64,000 nucleotides of DNA, from NCBI GenBank assembly GCA_963850415.1, contig CAWKLE010000003.1, forward strand, positions 744,001 through 808,000. Reading direction: 5' to 3'. The position numbers were made by a program, and so were the translations under genes. Source of the stretch: VAXT01 sp963850415. Its GTDB lineage: Bacteria > Actinomycetota > Thermoleophilia > Gaiellales > Gaiellaceae. How positions within the stretch are numbered: position 1 is the first letter of the stretch; each line of letters begins with the position of its first letter. This document shows positions 47,886 through 56,690 of this stretch, piece by piece. The notes beneath the pieces were generated by a model. The model was not told where the DNA came from. It searched no databases and saw only the letters and a list, made by a program, of their open reading frames with translations.

Positions 47886-48881
47886 ATGGTTCGGATTAGC
47901 ACTATCGAAGTTGTTCTGGCGGTTCTGGTCGCGGCTGTGGTCGCGACCGTGACCTCGAACGACGCGTCTGCGCGCCCGTCTTCGGGCTCGATCAGCCTCG
48001 TGGCGTACTCGACTCCGCGCGACGCCTACTCGCAGCTGATCCCGGCCTTCCAGCGCACTCAGGCCGGACAGGGCACCTCGTTCCAGCAGAGCTACGGCGC
48101 ATCCGGCGAGCAGGCGCGGGCGGTGATCGCCGGGCTCAAGGCCGACGTCGTGGAGTTCTCGCTCGAGCCGGACATGACCTCGCTCGTCAAGGCCGGTCTG
48201 GTCGGCAAGTCCTGGAAGAAGGAGCCGTTCCACGGGATCGTCACGCGCTCGGTCGTCGTCTTCGTCGTCCGCAAGGGCAACCCGAAGCACATCCGGACCT
48301 GGAACGACCTGGTCAAGCCCGGCGTCGACGTCCTCGTGCCGAACGTCCAGACCTCCGGCGGCGCCAAGTGGGACGTGATCGCCGCGTACGGCGCGCAGCG
48401 CAAGCTCGGCAAGTCGCACGCCCAGTCGGTCAAGTATCTGAGCAAGCTCTACGACCACGTCGTCTCGCAGGACAAGAGCGCGCGTGAGGCGCTCCAGACG
48501 TTCCTCGCCGGCCGCGGCGACGTCCTCCTCTCGTACGAGAACGAGGCGATCTTCGCCCAGAAGCACGACCAGCCGATCGACTATGTGATGCCGAAGTCGA
48601 CGGTCCAGATCGCGAACCCGATCGCGGTCGTCAAGAACAGCCCCAACAAGACCGCGGCCCGCGCGTTCGTGAACTTCCTGCGCACGAAGCCTGCCCAGGT
48701 GATCTGGGCGCAGAACGGCTACCGACCCGTTGTCCGCAGCGCGGCGAAGGGGTTCAGCTTCCCGTACCCGCCGGGCATGTTCTCGATCCAGTGGCTCGGC
48801 GGCTGGGCGAAGGTCGACAAGCAGTTCTTCGACTCGAGCACGGGAATCGTGACCAAGATCCAGAAGCGCCACGGGAGCTGA
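47886..48881 (+). CDS. sbp: Sulfate/thiosulfate ABC transporter substrate-binding protein
   Basis: 331 aa. An N-terminal signal segment (IEVVLAVLVAAVVATVTSNDASA) is followed by the Sbp/CysP fold: VAYSTPRDAYSQLIPAFQRTQAGQGTSFQQSYGASGEQARAVIAGLKADVVEFSLEPD, then NPKHIRTWNDLVKPGVDVLVPNVQTSGGAKW with the sulfate-contacting Ser/Gly residues, and RGDVLLSYENEAIFA. No lipobox Cys is present, so anchoring is by an uncleaved signal or another route. First gene of sbp-cysT-cysW-cysA; likely controlled by the divergent Rrf2 protein. Confidence 0.94.
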   Translation: MVRISTIEVVLAVLVAAVVATVTSNDASARPSSGSISLVAYSTPRDAYSQLIPAFQRTQAGQGTSFQQSYGASGEQARAVIAGLKADVVEFSLEPDMTSLVKAGLVGKSWKKEPFHGIVTRSVVVFVVRKGNPKHIRTWNDLVKPGVDVLVPNVQTSGGAKWDVIAAYGAQRKLGKSHAQSVKYLSKLYDHVVSQDKSAREALQTFLAGRGDVLLSYENEAIFAQKHDQPIDYVMPKSTVQIANPIAVVKNSPNKTAARAFVNFLRTKPAQVIWAQNGYRPVVRSAAKGFSFPYPPGMFSIQWLGGWAKVDKQFFDSSTGIVTKIQKRHGS

Positions 48882-48925
48882 CGTAGCCGGTCGCGCCGAA
48901 GCTCTTTCGCGACCGACGGCGGTCC

Positions 48926-49716
48926 GTGGCTCTGGGTCCGGAGCCGGGATCGCCGTCGGGCTCGCGACCGCGTACCTGAGCCTGATCGTCATCCTCCCGC
49001 TCGCAGCCCTCGTCTGGAAGGCGGGCAAGGCCGGGCGGGGGAGCTTCTGGGATGCGATCACCGACCCGCAGGCGATTGCGGCGTTGAAGCTGACGCTCGC
49101 CGTCTCGGTCGGGGTGTGCCTGATCAACGCGGTGATGGGCACGGTCGTGGCGTGGATCCTGATCCGCGACCGCTTCCGCGGGCAGGGGCTCGTGAACGCG
49201 ATCATCGACCTCCCGTTCGCCCTGCCCACGATCGTCGCCGGCCTGACGCTCCTGGCCCTGTACGGGCCCAAGGGGCCGGTCGGCCTGAACATCGCGTTCT
49301 CGCGCACGGCCATCCTGCTCGCGCTGCTGTTCGTGACGCTGCCGTTCGTGATCCGGACGGTGCAGCCCGTGCTGCTCGAGCTCGACCGCGAGATGGAGGA
49401 GGCCGCCGCCTCGCTCGGGGCAGGGCCGCTCAGGACGTTCCGCTACATCGTCTTTCCGAACCTGTTCCCGGCGATCCTCTCGGGCGTGGCGCTCGCCTTC
49501 GCGCGGGCGATCGGAGAGTTCGGGTCGGTCGTGCTGATCTCGGGGAACCTGCCCTTCAAGACCGAGGTCGCCTCCGTCTACATCTTCGGGCGCATCGAGA
49601 GCGGCGACCCGGCCAGTGCGGCGGCGGTGTCCGTTCTGATCCTGGTGATCACGTTCGTCGTCCTGCTCGGGATCGGAGGCGTGCGACGCTGGGCGACGAG
49701 GCACGACCGTGCATAG
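48926..49716 (+). CDS. cysT: Sulfate ABC transporter permease CysT, apparent 1-nt deletion near the 5' end
   Basis: The frame ending at 49716 encodes a CysT/CysU permease with spans at AYLSLIVILPLAALVW, LTLAVSVGVCLINAVMGTVVAWILI and beyond, and the EEAAASLGAGPLRTFRYIVFPNLFPAILSGVALAFARAIGEFGSV coupling helix. The first span lies upstream of the only standard start in that frame (TTG 49084), and the frame holds no ATG, GTG or TTG back to its stop at about 48852. A GTG at 48926 in the adjacent frame gives VALGP, and adding one G near 48940 fuses it to GAGIAVGLATAYLS, giving about 263 aa. So I infer a missing base. If real, translation must start at 49084 and lose span 1. Confidence 0.85.
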
Positions 49717-50500
49717 GTGGCTCCTCCGCTTCGTAGGGCTCTTCTATCTCCTGGTCGTGCTGGCGGCGCCCGTCGGGCTCGTCTTCTACCGTGCCTTCGA
49801 GCACGGGCTCGGGCCGGCCTGGGACGCAGTCACGACGCCCGAGGCCAAGCACGCCTTCTACCTGACGGTGCTCATCGCAGCGATCGCCGTGCCCGCGAAC
49901 ACGATCTTCGGGGTGATCTGCGCACTCGCGATCGTGCGCCAGCGTTTTCCGGGAAAGGGCATCGTGAACGCGCTCGTCGACCTTCCGCTGGCCCTCTCGC
50001 CGGTGGTCGTCGGGCTCGCGTTCCTGCTCCTCTACAGCCGGACGGGCTGGTTCGGAGGCTGGCTGACCGGTCACGGGATCCAGATCGTCTTCGCCCTGCC
50101 GGCGATGATCCTGGTCACGATCTTCGTCTCGTTGCCGTTCGTCGTCCGCGAGGTGGTTCCCGTCCTGCGTGAGATCGGCACCGAGCAGGAGCAGGCTGCC
50201 GCCACGCTCGGAGCTTCACCGTGGCAGACCTTTCGGAAGGTGACGCTGCCGGCCATCCGCTGGGCGATCGCCTACGGCGTCGTCCTGACGACGGCTCGTG
50301 CGCTCGGCGAGTTCGGCGCGGTCAGCGTCGTGTCGGGGCACATCGTCGGGAAGACGGAGACGCTGACCCTGCACGTCGAGGCGCAGTACCAGCAGTTCGA
50401 CTACACCGGCGCGTACGCTGCCTCGGTCCTACTCGCGATGCTCGCGATCGCGACGCTCGTCGCCATGACGCTGTTCAAGCCCAAGGAGGAGACCAGGTGA
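49709..50500 (+). CDS. cysW: Sulfate ABC transporter permease CysW
   Basis: 263-aa second permease subunit, six spans. EQEQAAATLGASPWQTFRKVTLPAIRWAIAYGVVLTTARALGEFGAVSVVSG (about 160-210) is the EAA coupling motif with the CysW-type ending, and TLTLHVEAQYQQFDYTGAYAAS is characteristic of CysW. GTG 49709 overlaps the cysT end by 8 nt. Its stop codon TGA (50498-50500) lies inside the left terminal inverted repeat of the MITE-like element, so the last residues after KPKEETR may have been cut by the insertion. Confidence 0.93.
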   Translation: MHRWLLRFVGLFYLLVVLAAPVGLVFYRAFEHGLGPAWDAVTTPEAKHAFYLTVLIAAIAVPANTIFGVICALAIVRQRFPGKGIVNALVDLPLALSPVVVGLAFLLLYSRTGWFGGWLTGHGIQIVFALPAMILVTIFVSLPFVVREVVPVLREIGTEQEQAAATLGASPWQTFRKVTLPAIRWAIAYGVVLTTARALGEFGAVSVVSGHIVGKTETLTLHVEAQYQQFDYTGAYAASVLLAMLAIATLVAMTLFKPKEETR

Positions 50501-50658
50501 CCCATCCGGGGACATCCTGCGGCTTCTGGCGCGCGATAAGACGGCGCCATGCCGCGTCCTCAGTCGCCCCCAGGCTGACTAGCCTGGGGGCTCCCTGCGT
50601 CCTCGCCTGGCTTGCTTCTCGCACTCCCGAAGCTCGCCAATGTCACCGGATAGGTCAC
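50497..50658. mobile_element. 162-bp MITE-like palindromic element between cysW and cysA
   Basis: Terminal inverted repeats of 19 bp (50497-50515 and 50640-50658; GTGACCYATCCGGKGACAT, 17 of 19 matching). The interior is also roughly self-complementary and closes in a perfect 10-bp stem CCCCCAGGCT/AGCCTGGGGG (50567-50576 and 50581-50590) with loop GACT, at the exact centre. It encodes no protein. No clear target-site duplication is seen. The ends look like those of an insertion sequence, so a non-autonomous derivative is likely. The stop of cysW lies in the left repeat and the cysA ATG starts 3 nt after the right one. Confidence 0.72.
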
Positions 50659-50661
50659 TAG

Positions 50662-51621
50662 ATGGCCATCGTCGCCAGGTCGGTCACGAAGCGGTTCGGT
50701 GACTTCGTCGCGCTCGACGATGCTTCGGTCGAGGTCACCTCCGGCTCCCTGACGGCGCTGCTCGGCCCCAGCGGCAGCGGCAAGTCGACGCTCCTGCGCG
50801 TCATCGCCGGGCTCGAGCAGCCGGAGTCCGGAACCGTAGAACTCGACGGCGTGGACGTGACGCGCCAGGCGGCGCAGAAGCGCGGCGTCGGCTTCGTCTT
50901 CCAGCACTACGCGGCGTTCAAGCACATGACCGTTCGCGAGAACGTCGCCTTCGGGTTGAAGGTCCGGAAGCGGCCGCGGGCCGAGATCCGCAAACGCGTG
51001 GACGAGCTGCTCGACCTCGTCCAGATCGCCGGCTGGGCCGACCACTACCCCGCGCAGCTGTCGGGCGGACAGCGCCAGCGCATGGCTCTCGCGCGAGCGC
51101 TTGCGGTCGAGCCCAAGGTGCTCCTGCTCGACGAGCCGTTCGGCGCGCTCGACGCACGCGTCCGCAAGGACCTGCGGGCCTGGTTGCGGCGCTTGCACGA
51201 CGAGATGCACGTGACGACGATCTTCGTCACGCACGACCAGGAGGAGGCGATGGAGATCGCCGACCAGATCGTGCTCATGAACCAGGGCCGGATCGAGCAG
51301 GTTGGTGGCCCGCGCGACCTCTACGAGGAGCCGGCGAACGAGTTCGTGATGAGCTTCGTCGGGCCTGTGAACCGCTTCGGCGAGTCGTTCGTTCGCCCAC
51401 ACGACCTCGAGCTCAAGATCGAGCCGAACGGGGAGACGACCGCGGGCACGATCGAGCGCGTCGTCCATCTCGGCTTCGAGGTGCGGGTCGAGCTCGTGCT
51501 CGAGGACGGGCGCGACTTGTGGGCCCAGGTCACGCGCGACGAGGCCGAGCAGCTGGAGCTGGCACCGGGCGGGAAGGTGTTCGTCCGCCCGCGCCGCTCG
51601 AAGGTCTTTCAGACTACGTAG
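50662..51621 (+). CDS. cysA: Sulfate ABC transporter ATP-binding protein CysA
   Basis: 319 aa. Walker A GPSGSGKSTLL (about 36), Q-loop VFQHYAAFKHMTV, signature LSGGQRQRMALARAL (about 132), Walker B VLLLDEPFGALD and switch FVTHDQEEAMEIAD. FVGPVNRFGESFVRPHDLEL is typical of CysA after the core. The C-terminal TOBE-like region is short. It starts 3 nt after the MITE-like element with no Shine-Dalgarno, so expression may depend on sequences the element supplies. Completes the sulfate uptake system. Confidence 0.94.
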   Translation: MAIVARSVTKRFGDFVALDDASVEVTSGSLTALLGPSGSGKSTLLRVIAGLEQPESGTVELDGVDVTRQAAQKRGVGFVFQHYAAFKHMTVRENVAFGLKVRKRPRAEIRKRVDELLDLVQIAGWADHYPAQLSGGQRQRMALARALAVEPKVLLLDEPFGALDARVRKDLRAWLRRLHDEMHVTTIFVTHDQEEAMEIADQIVLMNQGRIEQVGGPRDLYEEPANEFVMSFVGPVNRFGESFVRPHDLELKIEPNGETTAGTIERVVHLGFEVRVELVLEDGRDLWAQVTRDEAEQLELAPGGKVFVRPRRSKVFQTT

Positions 51622-51627
51622 CCCCTC

Positions 51628-52446
51628 ATGTCGTCTCGGCTTCGCTCCGCACGGAACGCGACCCTGCGCGCGCTCGACCGGATGTCGCTGCTCGCGCCCG
51701 CCTATCGCGCCTACGAGCGCGTGCGGTCGATGCGTGGCTCGGAGGACGGCGAGGTCGACGCAGATGGGCTTCCCGTCCCGCCGGCCCGCTTGCGCGTCGA
51801 GGTCGCGGGGACGCCCGGGCTCGAGTGGTTCCTCGAGAGCGGAAGGCAGCAGGCCGACATCATCCGCTCTGCGGCGGAGCGGCACGGCGCGCCAGTCGAG
51901 TCGGCAGGCTCACTACTCGACTTCGGCTGCGGTTGCGGGCGCGTTCTTCGGCACTGGGCCGGGGTCGAGGGGGCTGAGATCCACGGAAGCGACTACAACG
52001 AGCGCCTCGTGGGCTGGTGCGCGGCGAACCTCCCGTTCGTCACGGCGTCCGTCAACGAGCTCGCTCCGCCGCTTGGGCACGTGGACGGGAGGTTCGGGCT
52101 CGTCTACGCGATCTCGGTTTTTACCCACCTGCCGCACGACCTCGAGCGGGCCTGGATCGACGAGCTGAGCCGGATCACCGCTCCCGGCGGCCTGCTCCTC
52201 CTGACCACGCACGGCGACTCGTATGCCGACCGGCTCGACCCCGCCGAGCGTGCGCAGTACGACTCAGGCGAGCCCGTCGTGCGCTGGCCAGGCGTCGCGG
52301 GCTCGAACCTGTGCACGACCTTTCACCCCGAGGCGTACATTCGCACTCGCTTCGCGCCCGACCTCGAGTTGCTCGAGCACACGCCCGGCGGCGGCACCGT
52401 CGGCAGCCGTCAGCAGGATCTCGTCGTCTTCAGGAAGCCAGCGTGA
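51628..52446 (+). CDS. Class I SAM-dependent methyltransferase
   Basis: 272 aa. The SAM site LLDFGCGCGRVLRHWAGVEGAEIHGSDYNERLVGWC (about 90-125) and YAISVFTHLPHDLERAWIDELSRITAPGGLLLLTTHGD are clear. The 85-residue N-terminal extension is basic and unassigned. The type resembles small-molecule or sugar methyltransferases found in polysaccharide loci. It follows cysA by 6 nt, but the jump in function suggests it belongs with the envelope genes downstream. It overlaps the convergent gene by 17 nt. Confidence 0.85.
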   Translation: MSSRLRSARNATLRALDRMSLLAPAYRAYERVRSMRGSEDGEVDADGLPVPPARLRVEVAGTPGLEWFLESGRQQADIIRSAAERHGAPVESAGSLLDFGCGCGRVLRHWAGVEGAEIHGSDYNERLVGWCAANLPFVTASVNELAPPLGHVDGRFGLVYAISVFTHLPHDLERAWIDELSRITAPGGLLLLTTHGDSYADRLDPAERAQYDSGEPVVRWPGVAGSNLCTTFHPEAYIRTRFAPDLELLEHTPGGGTVGSRQQDLVVFRKPA

Positions 52447-54178
52447 GAAACGGCAGCTCGGTCGTGAGCTCGAGCGGGCCTACGGCCGGCAACCAGTCCT
52501 TCCGGCACGTCGTCCACTGCAGAGCGGCCGACTCGCGGCGCATGAGCCAGTTGTCGAAGACCGAGTCCTGAGCGTCCTGCACGAGGGCGGCGCGGATCGA
52601 CGACCACGAGTCGCTGAGCGAGAAGGCCCCCAACGGCGCCGTCGGGCTCAGCGCGCGCACGTGCAAAATGCCGTCGCGGGTCTTCACCCTCGACCAGCCG
52701 TGGCCGGAGATCCTGAAGACGGGGGCGGGCGCCAGGCCGTCGATTGCGACCCCGCGGCTGCGGTGCCCGAGCCAGGCCGGGGCGGGCCGGACCTGGACGA
52801 GGCGGGACGGCGTCGACGCGTAGCTCTCGCGGTAGCTCGAGATCGCCTTCCCTGCGGGAGCCTTGACCCGGAAGTTGCGCTCGATCCGCGCCTGCCGGAG
52901 CTCGTCGGAGATCACGCCGCGCGCGATCGCGGTCGAGGCGCCTGCGCGGGCCAGCGCGCCTCGGTAGGCGGCGCCGCTGCCGCCGAATCGGTAGCGGATG
53001 ATCGCCCGTTCGGCGGCGTGCAGATCCTGGGGCTTGACCTGCACCGCGTTCTTCAGGACGAGCCGGCCGAAGAGCGACGTGTACGCGATCTCGCGGTCGC
53101 CGGTGACGTGCGCGACGCTCGAGAGCTGAGAGCTTCCGAGCAGGCCCCACGGGGTCGTGCACTGCGATCTCGCGGGCAGGATCAGCTGGCCCTCGGTCAG
53201 CGACGTGTCGAACTTGCGCCCGGCCATCTTCGGGCCCGAGCAGAGGCTGTGGTTGCGCGTCCACAGGTAGACGCACGCCGCGGCCGGCTTGTCGGGGTCG
53301 CGGTCCGCCGCAGCCCACTCTCCCCAGCCCCAGGACCAGACCGTCGCCAGCGGAATCTCGCGGCTCACCTGCTCGATCGCGAGCACCTGCCATTTGATCG
53401 TGTCGAACCACGCGCTCGCGGGCTTCAGGTGCTCGCGCCCGCCCTGGCCCGGGTTCGTGTGGAAGCCGAGGAAGATGCCGATCTTCGACGCGGGGATGCC
53501 GATCGAGGTCAGGTCGGTGACTCCCTGGCGGAAGGCGTTCCGCAAGTTCCGCGAGCCGAGCACCGGTCCCTGGCGATAGACCTGCGGCGCGGCGAAATAG
53601 ACCTCGCGCACGAAGTTGGTGTAGAGGGCCACCTGGCGCCACCAGTCGCCGGCCTCGCCGTCGGTGAACGGTCGGCTGTTCAGGAGCAGGAACGGGTGCG
53701 CGCCGAGAGCGCTCAGCCGGCGAACGAACTGGAGCACGTTGTCGCGGTACTGCGTGTTCGTCGGCGACCAGGGCGTCGCGAGGTTCGAGCCCCACATCTC
53801 GTTGAGCGCGATCCACGGAGTCGCGCAGCCCGACGAGGCGACGGCGCGGTAGAAGACGCGGTCCGCCCAGTCCTGGACGATGCCCGGGTCGATCGGGTTG
53901 GTCGGAGTCCCGACGCGCTGGCGCAGGTTCATCTCCCAGTAGACCGTCTTCGCCCCCAGGGCGCGGAGCTGCGCTGGATAGATGAAGTTCGACGCCGCCC
54001 CGACGACCCCCGGCCGCGCGAACATCGTCCAGAACGGCACCGATCCGTCCGCGAAGTCGACCCAGACCGGAGCCTTGTTCGGCAGGCCGCACTCGCGCGC
54101 CTGGGCGTGACCGGGATGCGCCGCGAACAGCGCGACCGAGCCAAGGAGGACGACGAGGAGCCGCTTCACGCGTGCCAT
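52430..54178 (-). CDS. Large secreted protein of unknown function, TIM-barrel-hydrolase-like N-terminal domain
   Basis: 582 aa. Signal peptide VKRLLVVLLGSVALFAAHPGHAQA. I do not recognise a named family. The N-terminal 320 residues have features of a clan-A glycoside-hydrolase barrel: YPAQLRALGAKTVYWEMNLR, PWIALNEMWG (a possible NE acid/base motif, about residue 122), HPFLLLNSRPF, and VWSWGWGEWAAAD (a second candidate Glu, about 280). The remaining 260 residues (RGVISDELRQARIERNFRVKAPAGKAISSYRES...) may be helical. The enzyme assignment is a guess from motif spacing. The gene is monocistronic, flanked by polysaccharide genes. Confidence 0.6.
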   Translation of the reverse strand: MARVKRLLVVLLGSVALFAAHPGHAQARECGLPNKAPVWVDFADGSVPFWTMFARPGVVGAASNFIYPAQLRALGAKTVYWEMNLRQRVGTPTNPIDPGIVQDWADRVFYRAVASSGCATPWIALNEMWGSNLATPWSPTNTQYRDNVLQFVRRLSALGAHPFLLLNSRPFTDGEAGDWWRQVALYTNFVREVYFAAPQVYRQGPVLGSRNLRNAFRQGVTDLTSIGIPASKIGIFLGFHTNPGQGGREHLKPASAWFDTIKWQVLAIEQVSREIPLATVWSWGWGEWAAADRDPDKPAAACVYLWTRNHSLCSGPKMAGRKFDTSLTEGQLILPARSQCTTPWGLLGSSQLSSVAHVTGDREIAYTSLFGRLVLKNAVQVKPQDLHAAERAIIRYRFGGSGAAYRGALARAGASTAIARGVISDELRQARIERNFRVKAPAGKAISSYRESYASTPSRLVQVRPAPAWLGHRSRGVAIDGLAPAPVFRISGHGWSRVKTRDGILHVRALSPTAPLGAFSLSDSWSSIRAALVQDAQDSVFDNWLMRRESAALQWTTCRKDWLPAVGPLELTTELPFLTLAS

Positions 54179-54244
54179 GTTAGAGCGAGCGGCGGCAAAG
54201 CCACCACCCGCTCAACGCTCGGCATCGCAAGCGACGCCGAGGGG

Positions 54245-54886
54245 CTAGCTGTCTGCGCGAACGAGGAAGCCACTACGTCCCTGTTTGATCAGGACGCGGC
54301 TGAACCCTGCACCGCCGAACAGGAAGCGGAGCTCCCGCTCGGTGTAGTTGAAGATCGGGCAGTTGTTGATCACCTCGTAGCGAACCTTCCGCACCGGGCC
54401 CTTGAGCCAGTTCCAGCGGGGGAAGCTCGCGACGGCGGAACCGGATGTCAGCTCCGCCATGCGCCGCACGAAGAGGTGCGCGTCGGGGATGTAGTCGAAG
54501 AAGCCGAGCGCGATGGTGACGTCGAACTTGCCCTCGAGCGGGGCGGACAGGAAGTCGCCGTGGACGAGCTTCACCTTGTCGCCGAAGCGCTCCAGGCGCT
54601 TGGCCGAGAGGTCGAGCATCTCCTGCGCGATGTCAGCGTTCACCCACTCGCGCGCGCCGGCCTCGAGGATCAGCTCGCCGACGCGGCCGGAGCCTCCGCC
54701 GATGTCGAGCACCCGCGGCTGGTCGTACTCGCGGACGACGTCGAGCGCGAAGTCGCGGCGCTTCAGCAGTCCGGGGCGGACCGCGCGCTGGAGCGGATGC
54801 TCCTCGTCGTAGAGGGCGTCAAACGACGACGCCTGCTCGCGAAAGTGATCTCGGACGAGCTCCGTAGCGTTCGACGACTTGTCCAT
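54245..54886 (-). CDS. SAM-dependent methyltransferase
   Basis: 213 aa. The SAM-binding motif PRVLDIGGGSGRVGELILEAGA (about 58-80) is followed by NADIAQEMLDLSAKRLERFG and VHGDFLSAPLEGKFDVTIALGFFDYIPD. The rest fits a class I methyltransferase of the type acting on small metabolites or sugars. The start at ATG 54886 gives a 68-nt overlap with the end of the deacetylase gene; a shorter start is possible but the N-terminal helix SSNATELVRDHFREQASSFDALY looks genuine. It is probably co-expressed with the deacetylase. Confidence 0.82.
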   Translation of the reverse strand: MDKSSNATELVRDHFREQASSFDALYDEEHPLQRAVRPGLLKRRDFALDVVREYDQPRVLDIGGGSGRVGELILEAGAREWVNADIAQEMLDLSAKRLERFGDKVKLVHGDFLSAPLEGKFDVTIALGFFDYIPDAHLFVRRMAELTSGSAVASFPRWNWLKGPVRKVRYEVINNCPIFNYTERELRFLFGGAGFSRVLIKQGRSGFLVRADS

Positions 54887-55733
54887 GGGCCTCCTCGTAG
54901 CTGGTCAGCGTGTATTCGCGGGCGATCGCACGAATCCGATCCGCGACCAGCCGCCTGCCCGGGTTGCGCTGGACGCTCTTCCAGGCTGTGAGCGCTCGCT
55001 GCTTCGGAGTCGGGCTCTCGGGCAGCGACGCCCGCAGCGGTTGCGGGTCGAGCTCGTACGGATGGAAGTACAGCACAGGGAAGGCGTTCTCGGCGGCGAC
55101 CTCCCGGAGCGCCCTGCGCAGCACGGACGTGGGCAGCGCGCGCCAGTACGCGCCTCCGCCCATCGGCACGGGGCGTCCCCGAACGGGCCAGACGGTGACC
55201 GGGTACTCCCAGATCTCCCGGCCCCCGTCCAGCTCGAGCCGGTACGGCGTCCGGGGGACGCCGCGGATCCGGTTGGGGATGCGCGGCGAGTCGTACTGGC
55301 TCGAGTCGTAGAGGAAGCCGAGCTCGGCCAGCACCTCGTAGGCCCACGGCGTCTCGCGGGTGATCGAGAACGCGGGCGCCCGGTAGCCGAGCGGTCTCTT
55401 GCCGGCCAGCTGCTCGACGAGGGCAGCGCAGCGCTCGACGTCCGCTTTGAACTCGTCCCTGCTCTGGGCCGGGACTCGCCGGTGCTCGTAGCCGTGGCAC
55501 GCCAGGTCGTGGCCCTTGGCTGCAATCGCCCGCACGAGGTCGGGGTAGCGCTCGGCGGTGATGCCGAGGACGAAGAACGTCGCCTTCGCCCCGAGCTCGT
55601 CGAGCAGCTCGAAGATCGCGGCCGTCTGCCGCTCGAGCGCGTGCCCGCGGGAATCCCAGTCCGCGTGGTCCAGGCCGCGGTGCACGAGCTGGTGCCAGTC
55701 CTCGAAGTCGAAGCTGAGCAGGAGCTTGGTCAT
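54819..55733 (-). CDS. Polysaccharide deacetylase family protein (DUF3473-containing type)
   Basis: 304 aa. NodB-homology motifs: LLLSFDFEDWHQL (metal Asp), ATFFVLGITAERYPDLVRAIAAKGHDLACHGYEHRRVP (the HxxxH pair), LGYRAPAFSITRETPWAYEVLAELGFLYDSSQY, and YFHPYELDP late in the protein. Residues about 240-300 correspond to the DUF3473 extension seen in exopolysaccharide deacetylases. There is no signal peptide, so it may act on cytoplasmic lipid-linked precursors. Start ATG 55733 is divergent from the FlgD-Ig-like gene. Confidence 0.9.
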   Translation of the reverse strand: MTKLLLSFDFEDWHQLVHRGLDHADWDSRGHALERQTAAIFELLDELGAKATFFVLGITAERYPDLVRAIAAKGHDLACHGYEHRRVPAQSRDEFKADVERCAALVEQLAGKRPLGYRAPAFSITRETPWAYEVLAELGFLYDSSQYDSPRIPNRIRGVPRTPYRLELDGGREIWEYPVTVWPVRGRPVPMGGGAYWRALPTSVLRRALREVAAENAFPVLYFHPYELDPQPLRASLPESPTPKQRALTAWKSVQRNPGRRLVADRIRAIAREYTLTSYEEAHGQVVERYGARPRSLSRAGVVV

Positions 55734-55759
55734 CGGTTGAACTCTAAGATCGGAAGCGC

Positions 55760-56668
55760 TTGAAGAAGTTCGCTCCCACGCTGATCGTCGCCGGGCTGCT
55801 CGCTGCGACGGCGACCGCCTTCGCGGTCACGGAGCGCCTCAAGCTCGAGGACAGCCCCGTGCTGGGAACGCGGATCACCGCTCTCTTTTCGCCGAAGTCG
55901 CACAAGAACGGCGAGGCGATCATCCGCTTCCGGCTCCGGCGAGAGGAGGACATCCGGCTCGACGTCGTCGACGACCAGGGGACGGTCGTGCGCCGTGCTC
56001 TCGGAACCGGCGTCTTCGGTGCGGCCTTCCACCAGTTCGCGTGGGACGGCCGGAACGACTCGGGGCAGATCGTCCCGGACGGCGTCTACCACGTTCAGCT
56101 GCAGCTCAAGGACGAGGACCGAACGATCGAGTTTCCGAGCACGGTCCGGGTCGACTCGACGCCGCCGACGATCGAGAAGGTCGAGACCGGCCATCGTCTC
56201 TTCTCTCCGGACGGCGATCACAGGGCGGACCACGTCAACGTCCATTACACGTTCAGCGAGCAGGCCTACGCGATCCTGTACGTGGACGGAAAGCGGGCCG
56301 GGCAGAGCTACCGGAAGAAGGCAATCGGGAGCTATCCGTGGTACGGCCACGGAAAGCGGCCGGGAGATTATCGCCTCGCGCTCGGGGCGCGGGACCTGGC
56401 AGGGAACAAGGCACCCTCGACGCGCGAGTTCACCGTCCGGCTCCGGTACATCGACCTCCTCAAGCACAAGTTCACGCCTCGCGGCCGGATCCTTCGCGTC
56501 CGGGTCTCGACCGACGCGAAGACCGTCGGCTGGCGGCTCGGGCGAACGCGTGGGAACGGCAAGCCGCCGCTGCTCAGGCTTCCGGTGCCGGCGAAGCCCG
56601 GCCGCTACACGCTGACCGTGACCGCGAACGGGCACCGCGCGCGTGCAACCGTCATCGTCCGGAAGTAG
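55760..56668 (+). CDS. Secreted protein with FlgD-Ig-like domains
   Basis: 302 aa. Start TTG 55760; TAAGAT lies 9 nt before it. Signal-type N-terminus FAPTLIVAGLLAATATAFA. Residues 45-135 form a FlgD-like Ig domain (IIRFRLRREEDIRLDVVDDQGTVVR; AFHQFAWDGRNDSGQIVPDGVYHVQLQLKD). A second sheet-rich region (SPDGDHRADHVNVHYTFSEQAYAILYVDGK) and a third follow. It resembles the C-terminal domain of the two glycosidases at 20 and 21.8 kb, so the same module is reused. A structural or adhesion role is inferred. It is followed by the PQQ-propeller gene after 22 bp. Confidence 0.78.
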   Translation: MKKFAPTLIVAGLLAATATAFAVTERLKLEDSPVLGTRITALFSPKSHKNGEAIIRFRLRREEDIRLDVVDDQGTVVRRALGTGVFGAAFHQFAWDGRNDSGQIVPDGVYHVQLQLKDEDRTIEFPSTVRVDSTPPTIEKVETGHRLFSPDGDHRADHVNVHYTFSEQAYAILYVDGKRAGQSYRKKAIGSYPWYGHGKRPGDYRLALGARDLAGNKAPSTREFTVRLRYIDLLKHKFTPRGRILRVRVSTDAKTVGWRLGRTRGNGKPPLLRLPVPAKPGRYTLTVTANGHRARATVIVRK

Positions 56669-56690
56669 CCCAGCTAACCTGCCCCGGATC

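Noticed and set aside
50567..50590. Perfect 10-bp stem that looks like an intrinsic terminator after cysW
   Set aside because: It has no U-run and is the apex of the larger palindromic element, so it is better described as part of the MITE-like repeat.
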